Origin: Pinus tabuliformis
Lineage: Eukaryota > Streptophyta > Pinopsida > Pinales > Pinaceae
DNA length: 64,000 nucleotides
NCBI GenBank assembly: GCA_031772625.1
Contig: CM062814.1
Location: 362,115,750-362,179,749 of the forward strand
Direction: 5' to 3'
Shown here: one piece after another, positions 1 through 12,057 of the stretch
Layout of the letters: every line of letters starts with the position of its first letter
How positions within the stretch are numbered: the stretch's first letter is position 1
Program-made: the position numbers and the translations under genes
The notes under the pieces: model-generated
Told to the model about the DNA's origin: nothing
The model's input: the letters and a program-made list of their open reading frames with translations, nothing else
The model's database searches: none

Positions 1-1406
1 TCAGTGTTTGTGCCACCCAAACTCTTCAGAAAATAGGTGTTATTACATTGTACAACCTGAATAACATAAGGTCCCTTCCATAGGAAATCAAATTTGCCAT
101 GTTTCCCTTTGTCCTCTCTTCTAGAATCCCATCTCATCACTTTGTTTCCTATGAAGAAGTCTTCAGCTTTTGTTCTTTTGTCAAAAATCTTTTTGAGTTT
201 ATCTTGGAGAACCTGGGTTCTCTGATATACTTCTTCTCTTGTCTGCTGCAAGTGAATAGTTTGATTGATCCTTCTTTGAATATCATTAGGCTCTGCCTGT
301 ATTTCTTGCAGCAACTTGATCACAGGGATTCCCAAAGATGAAGGGAACCTTGCCTCCATTCCATAAACCAATTCATATGGACTTGTACCAATAGATCTTT
401 TAGTGGTCAATCTGTCTGCCCATAGTGCATTCACCAGTTTTTTATGCCAATTCTTTTTATTCTCCTCTAAGACCTTTTTGATGATGTTGATGAGGCTTTT
501 GTTGGATGATTCAGCTAGGCCATTACCTTGAGGGTAATAGGTTGTGGAATGGCCCAAGGTCATGTGGTATTTGTGGCAAAAGTTGATCATTCTTTTGGAT
601 TTGAAAGCAGCAGCGTTATCTGTAATAATTTTTTCTGGACAGCCAAACCTTGACAAGATGTTGGTTTCTAAGAATTGCATGATAACAGAGTCATTGGCTT
701 GCCTACAAGGGATGGCTTCTATCCATTTGGTAAAGTAGTCTGTGGCAGTCAAAATCCACCTATGTTGGCCAGAAGATGAAGGGTGGATTTCACCAATGAA
801 GTCTAAACCCCACTGTTGAAATGGTTTCTCAGTTGAAATAAGTTTGAGGGGTAAAGGTAGCAGCTTTCTTTTGCCTTCAAAGATTTGGCACTTGTGGCAA
901 GACATTACAAACTTTTTCACATCAGCAAACAGGGAAGGCCAATAAAATCTGGCCCTTAGGATTTTATCAGCTGTAGACTTCCAGTACAAGTGTCCACCAC
1001 AGTCCCCTGCATGAAATTCCTTGAGAAGTTTCTCAGTTTCATTTAATGTTAAACAACTAAGCAAAATACCTTCATGATTTTTCCAAAACAAAACATTTTC
1101 TATGATACAAAACTTTGATGCTTTCATTTTTAAAAATCTCTTTTTTGTCCTGGACAACCCTGGAGGAGCTTGTAGGTTTAACAATATAAAACATATGTCA
1201 GCATACTAGGGTGATTGTAAAAAGGCTTGATTGATCTGTGGAGTTGCCATCACCTCTTCGTTGTCCAGTTCATTGATGTCAAGGGCTTGAAAATTGGTTT
1301 CAGTCATTAATTTGGCTAGTCCCTTTCCTTTTATCAGTTTGGTGGGCTTGATTTCAATGTCATATTCTAAAATGTTGGCTATTCATTTGCCCCTTTTGCC
1401 TTCAAT
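1..1406 (-). pseudogene. Element A integrase region (pol C-terminal part)
   Basis: This part of pol would insert the cDNA into the genome. Below a TAG at 1206-1208 the minus frame stays open to the window edge. It shows an HHCC zinc-binding N-terminal domain (two His around 1000, the CHKC pair around 890) and a DDE core: the first Asp in WGLDFIGE near 810, the second in TDNAAAF near 620, and the Glu in GNGLAESSN near 510. A stretch rich in basic residues follows toward position 1. Stops at 1383-1385 and 1206-1208 separate it from the RNase H part. The TGA at 1383 stands where relatives have Trp, which suggests G-to-A change. The integrase core itself looks undamaged in this window, but the polyprotein could not be made whole. 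Confidence 0.85.
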
Positions 1407-4400
1407 TCATTCTTGAGTTAAAATGTCCTTGACCACTGCATTTGGAACATAGGCTATCACATGTGAGTAAAAAATGTAAACTCTGAAATCCTTGATGGCT
1501 TTTACAGGGGCATATGCTTGTTTTTCCATGATTTGATATTTTAAGGGAGCATCTCTAAGAGCTTTGCTGAAAAAGGCAATGGGCTTCTCACACCCTTGTT
1601 CATCCTTTTGTAACAGGACAACATCAATTGTATGCCCGGAGGCAAAGGAAAAAATGATGAAATCTCTATCAAACTTGGGGCTGGTGAGGACTGGTGTTTT
1701 TGTTAGGGTGGTTTTGATGTCCTCAAAAGCTTGTTTGGCTTCCATGGTCCATTTTACTTTAGAATCTTTCTTCAGCATATTGTTTAACAGTCGTATGAGC
1801 TCGGCCAAATTATGAATGAATCTCCTCAAGAAGTTAATCTTCCCTAGAAAAGCTTGTAGTTCTTTGATGTTTCTTGGATGAGGCACTTGAAGGATAGCTT
1901 GAATTCTGTCTGGGTCGATCCTAATGCCATCTTTTGAAATGATGTGACCTAGGAGCTTGCCTTCCTCTAGGCCAAACAGTGATTTCTTTGGATTCAATGA
2001 TATGCCATATTTTCTGCAAATTAGGAACACTTGCCTTAAATGTTCTAAGTGTTCTTGGTCTGATTTTGAAAAGGCAGTGAGATCATCAAGGTAGATTACT
2101 AGGAAATCATGGATCTCTTTGGCAAAGGCTATATCCATTGCTCTTTGAAAAGTGGCCCCTGCATTTTTGAGTCCAAAAGGCATTTTGACATATTTAAAGG
2201 TTCCCCAAGGCGTTGTAAAGGCAGTTTTGTCTTGATCATCCGGGTGCACTAGGATCTGATTGAAACCTGAAAATCCATCTAACAATGAAATTCTGGAAGA
2301 CCCCACTACCCTTTGTAAAATATGATCCATCTTGGGCAAGGGGTAATGGTCTTTGAGAGAGACTTTGTTCAAATTTCTTAAGTCAACACACAATCTTATC
2401 TCTCCCATTTTCTTCCTAGTAGGCACTAGATTTGAGATCCACTCTGAGAACCTGATTGAAGCAATGATTCCTGCCTCATACATTTGTGTAACTTCTTTTT
2501 CATTCAGAGGAAGGAGGACAGGATTCACTCTTCTAATCTTTTGTTTAAAAGGTTTTTGATTCTCTTTCAGAGGTATAGTATGTTGGATGACTGAAGTATC
2601 ATAAGATTTGAGGTCCTCATAACTCCAGGCACACACATCTTGGAATTCCCTAAACAAGTCAATGTATTTCAATTTCTGATCAGCAGGCAAGGCTCTGGAG
2701 AGTTTTACCATTTTGTGATTTGTCGTGGTTCCAATGTTGCAACCCTCAATTTCAGTATTTAGTGGTTGCATTTTCGGCTTCCTTGAAATATCATTCGAAT
2801 CGAATAAATCCTCCAATGGGGTCAAGCCTGTGGGCAGAAAATTGTCTTTTAGTTCAATTACTTCAGCTTCTGCATCAGCTAATTCATCAAGGTCTGTTTG
2901 CTTCAGTTCTTGTAAATTTTTTTTATCAAAAATTGTTGGATGCAAGATCAGATTTGCTGTTTCAGCTGATATATTTTGTTCAATTTTGTCTGTCAGTTGT
3001 TGATCATCCACAGTGCTAGTATCAATGTTCATGCTGGAGAATTCCTCCTTCAAAGTCAAGAAATTATTTATTTGTGTGTCATTTTCAAAGATCTGCCAAT
3101 TTTTGATATTATCTGGGACAACAGGCCTATGTTTAATTTCAGCAGTGAAATGGTGGTTGGGCTCAAATGGTAGCTTGCAAGTGCTAGCAAAGGTTGCCAA
3201 GCTATGTGCATGTAAATTGTGCTTTCTAGGAATTTTAGTTAACTGAGATTCTAAGAAGGTGTTAAGTATTTCAATGGCTGCCCCTTTGTAAGCCCTCAAC
3301 CTAGGATCATTTGTGACAAAATTTCCCTTCATCTGCTGTATGATCAGATCTGAATCCCCTAAAATTGAGACTTTGGTTGCACCTAGATTTTTGATGAGTT
3401 TGAGTCCCAACAGTAGGGCTTCATACTCAGCCATATTGTTTGTACATCTGAAATTTAACCTATATGCATGACCTTCAGCATGGTCATTCTGCATGTTGTG
3501 TATCCAAACCCCTGCCCCTACTCCTAATTTGTTTACCGAGCCATCAAACTCTAAGTACCATAAGATTTCTTGGTTATGACTTATCTTAAAAGTTTTAGAA
3601 GTTTGTTCAATGGGCAGATTTGGATCTTGTATGTCACATGATATATCATTTCCCTTTGTTACATCAATGCTAACAACAGTTTTTTGATCTTGAGTATTAA
3701 ACTGTTCATCCATGCCCTCTGGTTGTGCTGTTATCAGGAGTTTGACATCAGTTTTGGGACACATGCCAGCATTATATAAAATGAATGAATCCATATCGGA
3801 ATGTATGGAATAGATGGGGAAGTTTTGGGGTTTTTCTTGACCGCTAACCACATATTTCATTAGTGTTTCACGGTACAATTTCTTTGGTTGTCCAAAGACC
3901 GAAATAGTGGCATAGGACATGTCTAATTGCAAAGATCCTTGGAGTTTGGCCCCCCATGATCTTGATAAAAGCATACCGTACTTGGGTGGAATATCAGCTA
4001 CCACCACATCCATCAGAATTGTTTTGGTTGGGTATTGGACCAAGGAGACACACAAATATTTAATTAGGCCTAAACACCTGACTTGCCTGGAATCAAATGA
4101 AAACAAATATTTGTATGGTCGTGTGATATCTAGGTCTAGTTTTTCCATCACAGATTTAGGCATTAGGTTATGGGAAGCTCCGGAATCAAACATTGCATTG
4201 TGTAACACCTTGTCATGAATGTTTAAACAGACATAAAAAGGTGGAACTCCTCCATTCGCTGTTTTTCCATTAACCTCAGGACCAAAAAGTAATTCAGGTT
4301 GATCATCTAAGACATTTACAACATCCCTATTGTCTGGCATTTGGAGTGACCTATTGATTTGCTGTTTGTACACTTCATGTTTCGTCAGCTCAGAGAGAGG

Positions 4401-4892
4401 AATAGCTATTTTCAGCTTACCAAGTTCTACTTCTAAATTGAAGGGTTTCTACATTTGAGTTCTTGTGTTGTGACCAACAGACTTTTCTTTTTCGGTTGAG
4501 TCTTTAGTGATCTTCTCTTGATTTTGAATGTTGTTTTGAAGTACCTCAGTTTTAGAAATATTTTCAGGAATACTATTTGAATTTGCTTTTGTGGGAGGAC
4601 ATGTAAATGTCTGATTTTTTGTGGGCTGTACATCTGATATATCTTCCACAGCAACCTCTCTTGGTTTTTGGTCTGTTTTATCAGAGGATTCTGTGAGAGC
4701 AGCTTTGTCTTTTGTTTTCATTGGCTATTTGGTATCCTTGACCTTGGCAGGTTCAGGTACATCTATGGTTCTACTTCTTAATTTATACTGTTTGTGAACC
4801 TCATAGACTGCTGCATCATAGCCTTCTCTGAAATCAAATGACTCTCCAGATTTGGTTTGAAATTGATTGCTGTTATGAGCCTCTTGGTCTTC
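1407..4892 (-). pseudogene. Element A pol: protease, extra RNase H, RT, RT-linked RNase H
   Basis: One frame holds, in order, an aspartic protease (FDSGASHNL near 4190), a complete RNase H-type domain (Asp in LEFDGSV near 3545, Glu in NMAEYEA near 3430, Asp in LGDSDL near 3350), reverse transcriptase (YLDD near 2090) and a degenerate RT-linked RNase H (near 1650-1450) in which the usual first Asp is not seen. The extra RNase H lies between protease and RT. Its last expected Asp (normally in an ADxLA context) reads His near 3200. Stops at 4725-4727, 4449-4451 and 1407-1409 break the frame; each is a one-step transition from Gln or Trp codons. The reading frame is the same as that of gag upstream and integrase downstream, so the original was a single gag-pol ORF. 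Confidence 0.9.
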
Positions 4893-6131
4893 TTAAGTTA
4901 AAAAAATTTGTTGCTCACTGTTCAAACCCATCAAGTTGATGTGAGGGTCATCTGTTGGTTCACTAGATGTTGAGGCTTCGGCATAGTTTTCTTGAAATGG
5001 AGGTATGATGTTTTGATCAGGGCCAGGCCTCCCAACATTTGGATTTTGATTCTTTCTAAAGTTTGGGCTTCTTGCAGTACTTGGTTGACCTTCCCATGAT
5101 GACTTTCTTTCGATGGTTTCCACCCTATCCCCAAGTCTGTCCATACCTTTGATGATTGCATCAAGTTTTTTCTCAAAAGCTGAAGGTTCTTCTTTAAAAG
5201 TAGTTCTTCTTTCAGCTCTTGCCCTATTTCTTTTAGCAATTAGGTTTGCCTCCACACTAACAGCTATATTCTGCATGTCTGCTAAGCTTGGAGGGGCTCT
5301 TTCCCTCAATTGGTATGCCATGTCAGAATCAAATCCATCAGGGAATTTGATCAAAGCTAAATCAGGTGGAGGTCTAAGGTTTTGAGGAATGGCATTATAA
5401 ACATTGTTGAATCTAGTACAATAGTCTAGGACAGTTTCTTGTGGGCCTCTTTTTATAGTGTCATATTCTGATAAAATATGCAAGGGATCTTTCTTCTTTT
5501 CCCATCTGTTGAGAAATGTTTGGTAAAGAGCATCCGGATTAGCTATGGAATTTGCAGGAAGAGCTCTAAACCAAATCCTTACATCACTTGTTAAACTTTG
5601 GACAAAAATTTTCATTCTCACATCATCATCATCTATTTCATAATTCTCAAAATAGTCCTGCATTTTCTTAGTGTGTTGTTGGGCTGTATAAGAGCCAGTT
5701 CCATCGAAATATGTGATCTTACTTTGATAATCCTGAGGCAAAGCGCCTAGATTTGTAGGTTGCTGTAAAGGGGCATAACAATTTTCCATATTGACAGGGA
5801 TAAATGGGACAACAGGAAGGAATGGAACAGCTGGGACAACAAGGATAATAGCAGAAATATGTGTTGTGGATGGAGGTGAAGAGAAAGTACTTTGAGAGAT
5901 GGATGAGGAAGAAGGAGAAGTAGGAGCAATGTGAGGACGGACTGAAGCTTTAGCAGGGGTTGGAATATAGTTTTGCTGAATTGTTTCAGGGCTTGAATCA
6001 GCAAAATCTTCTTGTTCCTCTTGTTTCCTAAGGATCTTTGGGATTAAGTTGGGATTGTCAAAAACAGCTGGAGGATCTGGGTCAGGGTTTGACCTGGTAT
6101 ACCGAGTTTTTTTCTTTGGAGCTAGCTTCTA
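4893..6131 (-). pseudogene. Element A gag
   Basis: Gag would form the particle shell that packages element RNA. The minus frame is open from a TAG at 6129-6131 to a TAA at 4893-4895. Near 5700-5300 it has the retrotransposon gag (capsid-like) core: YFDGTGSYTAQQHTKKMQDYF, then FVQSLTSDVRIWFRALP, then FLNRWEKKKDP and CTRFNNVYNAIP. The N-terminal part (6125-5830) is Lys/Arg- then Pro/Ser-rich. No CCHC knuckle is visible. An internal Met at 5787-5789 is not likely to be the true start because the frame continues well upstream. The closing TAA is one transition from CAA and the frame resumes directly into pol. Confidence 0.8.
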
Positions 6132-6352
6132 AACCTGTTTTTGGTATTTTCTGGGAATGTTTTAGATTAGAAAGAAATTGGTCAAATTTTGGAACAGCTG
6201 TTTACAGCTTAAAACTAGAATGAAGATTGACTGAAGCAGCTTTTATTTAATCCTGTAAATGCAGAGCAAGAACAGTTTCAAAGGCTCCCTGGCTGACATT
6301 TAGGCTTCATCTGTAGTTTTAAGGAATAGACAGCAATTGCAAAAGTTCGTTC

Positions 6353-6372
6353 TCTCCCCAGTTGATTCGCCA
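6353..6372 (-). other. Element A primer-binding site
   Basis: On the minus strand the sequence TGGCGAATCAACTGGGGAG lies four bases inside the LTR end. It matches the site of element B (TGGCGACTCCACTGGGGA) at most positions, which supports the call and hints at a shared primer tRNA. I did not assign the tRNA. Confidence 0.7.
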
Positions 6373-6376
6373 ATGA

Positions 6377-7262
6377 TGTTATCACTCAGGTTGTTCCCTG
6401 GCTCCTAAGGGAATATGACCGAGGTAACCACTAACGAATCTTTTAGCTGCAGGTCCTAGCCTACCTGCAACCAGAGAGGGCTCTCTCTTTATGTTTTAGC
6501 TTTGTTTTGGAGTAATTTTAGGCTAGTTATGATGTACAGGGTTTTGTCTTAAATTTGGTTGGATGATGATTTCAGGCAGAACTGGTATGCAGTCCTAGAA
6601 CAGTCTAGACTATTGGGCAATGGAGTCAATGATGGTGTACTGCTAAAAGTATTTCTTGGGAAAAATGTAATGCTATAGAGCTAGATAGGCATCTATGGAA
6701 CAATTCTTCAAATCTGGGAATTGATGGCATGAAATCAGGGAATGAAAGGCAGTCAAGGATCTTTCACTATGTTGATAGAGCGAAAGTGTAAGAATATTAT
6801 CTACGAGAAATTAAGAATTCCTAAACAACATTCATAATGAAAGAATCAGTGCAAACATGAGCAATTAAGAATTCATATTTATGACCAATTCTGAAGAAAA
6901 CACAATTAGAAACAGAGATTGAGCAGAGGGTGCATTCAAACAAGTCCTGAGCTATTCTTCTTCTCTATTGCTAAGATCATGAAACATATATGTGAATTTT
7001 GCAAACACAGAAAAGACAAAACATGGTTTAGGAAAACTTATTGTTCCATTAAACAACACAGGAATTCTGTAGCAGAACGCAGTTCATTACTTTCACATCC
7101 AGACAGTGCAGAGACCATGAACTTCACCAGCCATTTGTATTATAAAGTCTGAAAATTTACAGCGCAGCTCTTAGGGAAAAAATCACCAACCCTAAATACG
7201 TTCTATGGGGAGGTATATATACAAAATATCTAGATGATGAGTCTTCATGCAATAAATTACAT
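6377..7262 (-). repeat. Element A 5' LTR (outer end uncertain)
   Basis: The LTR begins on plus with TGTTATCACTC just beyond the primer-binding site, so on minus it ends in CA. A TATATATA box at 7214-7221 faces the element on minus. The other LTR is outside the window, so the outer boundary cannot be fixed by comparison. It must lie below about 7395, where coding of the neighbouring gene begins; 7262 is only a TG/CA candidate. Confidence 0.5.
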
Positions 7263-7394
7263 CACCAACTCTTCCAAGGAAGTAAATGTAGAATTAAATG
7301 CTGCAGTAAGTATGAATGTGATAGCTGTCCACTTTATCAGAAAATTTTGACTTTTGGAACCAACTGAGTCGGCTGAGGCTTTGGTTTTAAATTT

Positions 7395-9161
7395 GCGCTT
7401 TTGGGCTTGTTGTCCCAATGCTTAGTTGAGTCACTGCCTTGACCTGCTCTGCCTGCTGTTTTCATGCTCTATCCAGTGCCTGCGTACTCAACTCTGCTAA
7501 CTTGTAGATGACCTGTGGCTGACCAAAAAAGAGAAAGGACCGAGATTACTTTGGTAAAATTTCTAGCATTTCTTGCCACCATTCTTCTTTAGGCAGTTGA
7601 TGTTTTTGTATCTTTATTAATGTCTCATCTGCCTCGGTATATCTATAAAAATTGGGTGGGACCTCAAACAAGTGATTGATCTCATGCTCAATGTAAAATA
7701 AGTTTTCCAGCTTCTCTTAAAGGCTCTGTCCAGATGGAGGCCCTGTTTCCTCTAAGGTAGTTGTGGATGCTGTAATATGATTTGAAATAAAATTATTCAT
7801 CTTGGTGGCATACTGTTCCCGGCTCAGCAGTCTTCCAGAGCTGGTTAGCAAGCTGGGTAAACCCCTGTTTTGTAATGTTGCAAGCTTTAGCTTGAAATCA
7901 TCTACTTCTGCCTTCATTTCCTGACATTTTCTTTCTAGACTTTGCACAAAATTTCTTAGGGTCAGCACCTTTTCTGCTGTCAGAATAGTATATGTCTTGT
8001 TACTGATGTCTAATGCTGCCAACTCCTCTTTATTATGAGTATTCAGTAAATGAATCATTTTACTGGCCTGCTCAAGCATATTCCCTAATGTTGCTCTAGC
8101 CCTTTGATTCTCAAATTGAGCTAGGCATATCAATTCTATCTGTTCATGCATGGTTTGGATCGATTTCCATTGGTGAGTGATTGATTGGCCAATTTTGGCC
8201 CACAAAATCTTCTTTATTTCAGCTAGAGTCTTGTCCAAAGTCAGCTCCTTCTCCAAGGATTTTATTTTGTCATTCAAGGCCTTAATTTCCCTTGTTTTTT
8301 AGCTACTGTCATCTTGGATTTATCGTAGCCTACTTCTACTTTGGCCAACTTTTCTTTGGCCTCTTTTACCTCTATTGCCTGAAGTTCTAGCTCTTTAACT
8401 TCTTTCATCATTTCTTCCATGCTCATGCTAGATTCAGGTGTTGTTGTTGTTGTTGCTGCTGTAGCACCTGTATTGGATGAAGCTGTTGTGGATGCTGGGA
8501 CAATAGGAGGGGTCACTGCTGCATGTGTAAGAGGAATAGTAGTGATAGTTTGAGTTGTTCGAGGTGGTTGGGAGGTCGACTCTCCCTGCTTGGCTTGAAC
8601 TGCTCTTTCCAATTCTCCCTCCATCTGAATTATTCTTTGGTTCATCCTCATCAGTAGATCCATTGTATCCTCAACATCTTTTTCTTGTACCAGCTCTGCA
8701 GTTTGAGGGTGCATAGTAGAAGGCAACCCCAATTGTTTTCTAAGGGCAGCAATATCATCTTCTTTTTTCTTCATAAGGGCTCTGACACCCTTAGGATCCT
8801 TAGGATCATGTCCTAGGTCCACAATAATGTCCTCCAATGTTTTTTTTCTGTTATCTTTGGCTGAGGAGGACATTCTTTCCAAATCTAGTTGAGTATTTGT
8901 ATTCTTCAAAGATTCCTTCAATTCATGGGCCAGCATGGCCTTATCTGCTAGAGTGGCATAGACCATCTCACCTGTTTGCTTGTGCAATTCTATTTGGTCC
9001 ATGGGGTGAATGTCCTTGGCAAGGACTTCTAAATTTGTCTTCACATAATCTGCAGCTGACTGTGGCTGCTGTATCTTAGGCTTGAAATGGCTAAGAATCA
9101 TTTTTTTTTCTTTGAATTCATAGGCTGCCATCAATCTTTGTTGTTTGGCAGGTGTTGCCAT
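7395..9161 (-). pseudogene. Unknown gene, copy 1, second ORF: coiled-coil protein, broken
   Basis: I do not recognise the family. ATG at 9159-9161 starts MATPAKQQRLMAAYEF. The frame is open 295 codons to a TGA at 8274-8276, shifts by one base after an A-rich run near 8300, and then runs on with stops at 7717-7719 and near 7539 until the coding look fades near 7395. The product is rich in Glu/Lys/Leu heptads (about 8420-7880, long coiled coil), with a Thr/Ala/Pro-rich linker near 8590-8430 and RIIQMEGELERAV near 8610. It may be a separate cistron after the first ORF (150-bp gap) or the tail of one long protein, because the frame is also open upstream of the ATG except for one TAA. It ends close to the LTR of element A, which may have cut it. 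Confidence 0.6.
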
Positions 9162-11314
9162 GAGGAACTGATCATATAATTATACTCTTAACAGTTCATT
9201 TTGAGCCTTGATTTCCATAAAAGCAGTTTTGATACTAGGTGGTCGCTTGCTTTGTTGTGTTGAGGAGGATATCTCCATGCCATGCTGCCTCTCTTGCTCT
9301 TGCTGGAAAGAGCTAGTAGGTGTCTGCTGGCTTGCTTCCCTTTCTCTCCTTAGACTTTCTAGGATCAACTCTTTGCCTCTTGGCTTCGGGTTGCTGGGTA
9401 GACCCACTAGTAGGTGTGGAGTCTTCTCGGTCTCGCTTCTTACCTCTTTCTTCATTAGCAGGAGTTTGTAAAGCTGGCACTTGTAGTGCCTCTGTTTGTT
9501 GTGGAGGAGCTTGTTCTTGAGTTTGCTCCTTTGAGGTGGTAGGTTGTTCTGTAACCATTTCTTGCTCTGCATCCATTGGCTCCTTACCTTTTGCTGTACC
9601 TGTTGCTGATGTAGATGGTTCTTGGGCAGCTTGTGAAGCTGCAGCAGTGGATGTGCCCTCTCCAACTTGGTGTGGCAATTTGAATGTTACCTGGTCAAAA
9701 GAATCCAAGTCAAGAGTTTTTTCTAAATCTTTGACATTTTGCTCCATAATTTCTTCTTGGGTAAACTCCTCAGCTAGTGTCCCTGCCACCCACTCATCTT
9801 GGTTGGCATATTGTTCAATTTGTGGGAATTTACAATGCTCATAGGCTGTCAGCCTATATTTTACTTTTCTATCACTGATAAAGCCCTCTGGGTCATAAGG
9901 GACCCACCAGAAACTTCTTTTTAACTTGAATTTCTCCTTCAATATTTGGTCAGCATCTTGCCAACCTTCTTTTTTGTTCATAATAAAGGGGCCTAGATGG
10001 TCTTTAAATTTCAGGCGAGCTTTCTTCTTGGCACTATGAAAATGAGTGAGATCTAAATTAATGAGTTGCCTGTAGTATTCTAAGGCAAACAGTCTCATTG
10101 GTACATATCTTGGGAGCCTGTAAGGACAGAGCTCACAACCATAGATTCTGATGACAGTGTGATTTTGGTAAAGATACCAATCACCTATTTTGTAATTTTT
10201 GGACAGCTGCAAGATCTTCTGCATGTCATATGATAATCTAGGAGGAGGAGTTCTCATTAGGAGACAAGAGACTGGATAAACAAATTGGTCAATGAACTCA
10301 CAGTAGGAATATGGGGAGTTTTGAACTTCATGAAAAACTGATGACCAAAAGATAACAGACCTTCCTTCACCCTTTGAATCCAACTTTTTGATGGGGCATT
10401 GGAAGCATTCAGACTGGTAACACATGAACAAACGATAGATATATGATGAATATTTAAAGACTCCCTCCCTATCCAGTTTTACTAGCTGGTCATGTATTTT
10501 GTTGGAGATAAATTTGGCATAGTTATACTTGACAGCAGGGGGCTGTCCTGGGCTGTAGGCAGACAGCAGAACCAACACTGTTTCATCAATGTGCTCACTT
10601 GTTTTAAAACCTAGCACAGAGGAAATCATATCTACAAGCAGCTTGCCCACCTCATTGAAGTTGACATATAGGAATGGAGGTGGCTCAGTAGGTTGGTGAG
10701 CTGCCCTCATGAATGTCTTAGAAATTCTTGCAATCTCAGAGCTGGAGAGCTTGGAGCCTTCATCCAGCAAGTATTTCATAGAGAAAGGAAACAATAGCTG
10801 AGTCTGTTTGAAGTTTAGCATTTGGTTGATAGAGTCAGGAGTAACATGAAAAAGTATGCTCCCAGATGGAGACTTTACAGCTCTCTGAGTTGGCTCATAG
10901 TTCTCAGCACATAGATGGATAATCTCGGGAAAAATATTAACAGAGGGGAGGAATTAAAAAGGCAAATTGGACTCCCATATGCCATACATGTCACAATTGT
11001 TTAAAAAACTGTTTCTCAACTGGCAGAAGGTCTGCAAGTGATTCCTGTCCCCAACCAAATCTTGAATGAGGTAATCTTTATCAGCTAGGGGCATTGCTTC
11101 AAGCTCTTTGTTGGGTGGGTTCATAGGAGTGATGTTTAGAGCTATTGGAGTGGCCATTTTTAAAGTCTTTCTGAGCTTGAGCTTGGAACAAAGTTTAGAG
11201 CAATAACAGATTGAAGAAAGCTACTTGGGAAAATTTGCAAAGGAGTTGCAAACTAAGTTCAAATGAGGCAATAGCTTTGAATGTCTATAGTTATCATAAA
11301 AGAGGCAAATTTGC
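8571..11314 (-). repeat. Tandem duplication unit, copy 1 (2,744 bp)
   Basis: This stretch repeats nearly base for base at 11315-14058. The unit starts at GGAG (8571-8574) inside the second ORF and ends in the gene's upstream region. It carries the first ORF and the start of the second. Confidence 0.93.
9313..11157 (-). pseudogene. Unknown gene, copy 1, first ORF (nonsense mutation near the N-terminus)
   Basis: ATG at 11155-11157 opens MATPIALNITPMNPPNKE. An in-frame TAA at 10954-10956 stands where the duplicate has a Tyr codon. The frame then stays open to TAG at 9313-9315 (KGSKPADTY end). About 430 residues look globular, with many aromatic and Cys residues (CYQSECFQCPIKKL near 10400, YGCELCPYRLPRYVP near 10110, RSFWWVPYDPEGF near 9900). 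A Gln/Glu/Thr-rich low-complexity tail with a basic patch (KKRDRED, EAKRQRVDPRKSKERKG) follows, possibly nuclear. There is no signal peptide, no transposase DDE and no RT motif. The family is unknown to me; it could be a host gene or an accessory ORF of an uncharacterised mobile element. Only about 157 bp of its own upstream region survives before the duplication junction. Confidence 0.6.
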
Positions 11315-11906
11315 GGAGGTCGACTCTCCCTGCTTGGCTTTAACTGCTCTTTCCAATTCTCCCTCCATCTGAATTATTCTTTGGTTCATCCTCATCAGTA
11401 GATCCATTGTATCCTCAACATCTTTTTCTTGTACCAGCTCTGCAGTTTGGGGGTGCATAGTAGAAGGCAACCCCAATTGTTTTCTAAGGGCAGCAATATC
11501 ATCTTCGTTTTTCTTCATAAGGGCTCTGACACCCTTAGGATCCTTAGGATCATGTCCTAGGTCCACAATAATGTCCTCCAATGTTTTTTTTCCTGTTATC
11601 TTTGGCTGCGGAGGACATTCTTTCCAAATCTAGTTGAGTATTTGTATTCTTCAAAGATTCCTTCAATTCATAGGCCAGCATGGCCTTATCTGCTAGAGTG
11701 GCATAGACCATCTCACCTGTTTGCTTGTGCAATTCTATTTGGTCCATGGGGTGAATGTCCTTGGCAAGGACTTCTAAATTTGTCTTCACATAATCTGCAG
11801 CTGACTGTGGCTGCTGTATCTTAGGCTTGAAATGGCTAAGAATCATTTTTTTTTCTTTGAATTCATAGGCTGCCATCAATCTTTGTTGTTTGGCAGGTGT
11901 TGCCAT
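11315..11906 (-). pseudogene. Unknown gene, copy 2, second ORF truncated by the duplication junction
   Basis: ATG at 11904-11906 matches the start of copy 1's second ORF. A one-base insertion near 11592 (an extra C after a T run on plus) shifts the frame after about 105 residues; the coding continues in another frame (11581-11316) and then runs into copy 1's upstream DNA at the junction. The coiled-coil C-terminal two thirds are absent from this copy. It cannot make the full product. Confidence 0.7.
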
Positions 11907-12057
11907 GAGGAACTGATCATATAATTATACTCTTAACAGTTCATTTTGAGCCTTGATTTCCATAAAAGCAGTTTTGATACGAGGTGGTCGCTTGCTTTGT
12001 TGTGTTGAGGAGGATATCTCCATGCCATGCTGCCTCTCTTGCTCTTGCTGGAAAGAG

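Larger units (their letters stand above)
1..7262 (-). mobile_element. Element A: Ty3/gypsy Tat-type LTR retrotransposon, 3' part beyond window
   Basis: Read on the minus strand the element runs LTR (from 6377), primer-binding site (6353-6372), gag, protease, an extra RNase H, reverse transcriptase, its own RNase H and integrase, and leaves the window at position 1. All coding parts share one reading frame. The domain content and the degenerate RT-linked RNase H fit the Tat branch of Ty3/gypsy. The second LTR is outside the window, so age cannot be judged and the outer LTR end (given as 7262) is approximate. Confidence 0.85.
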
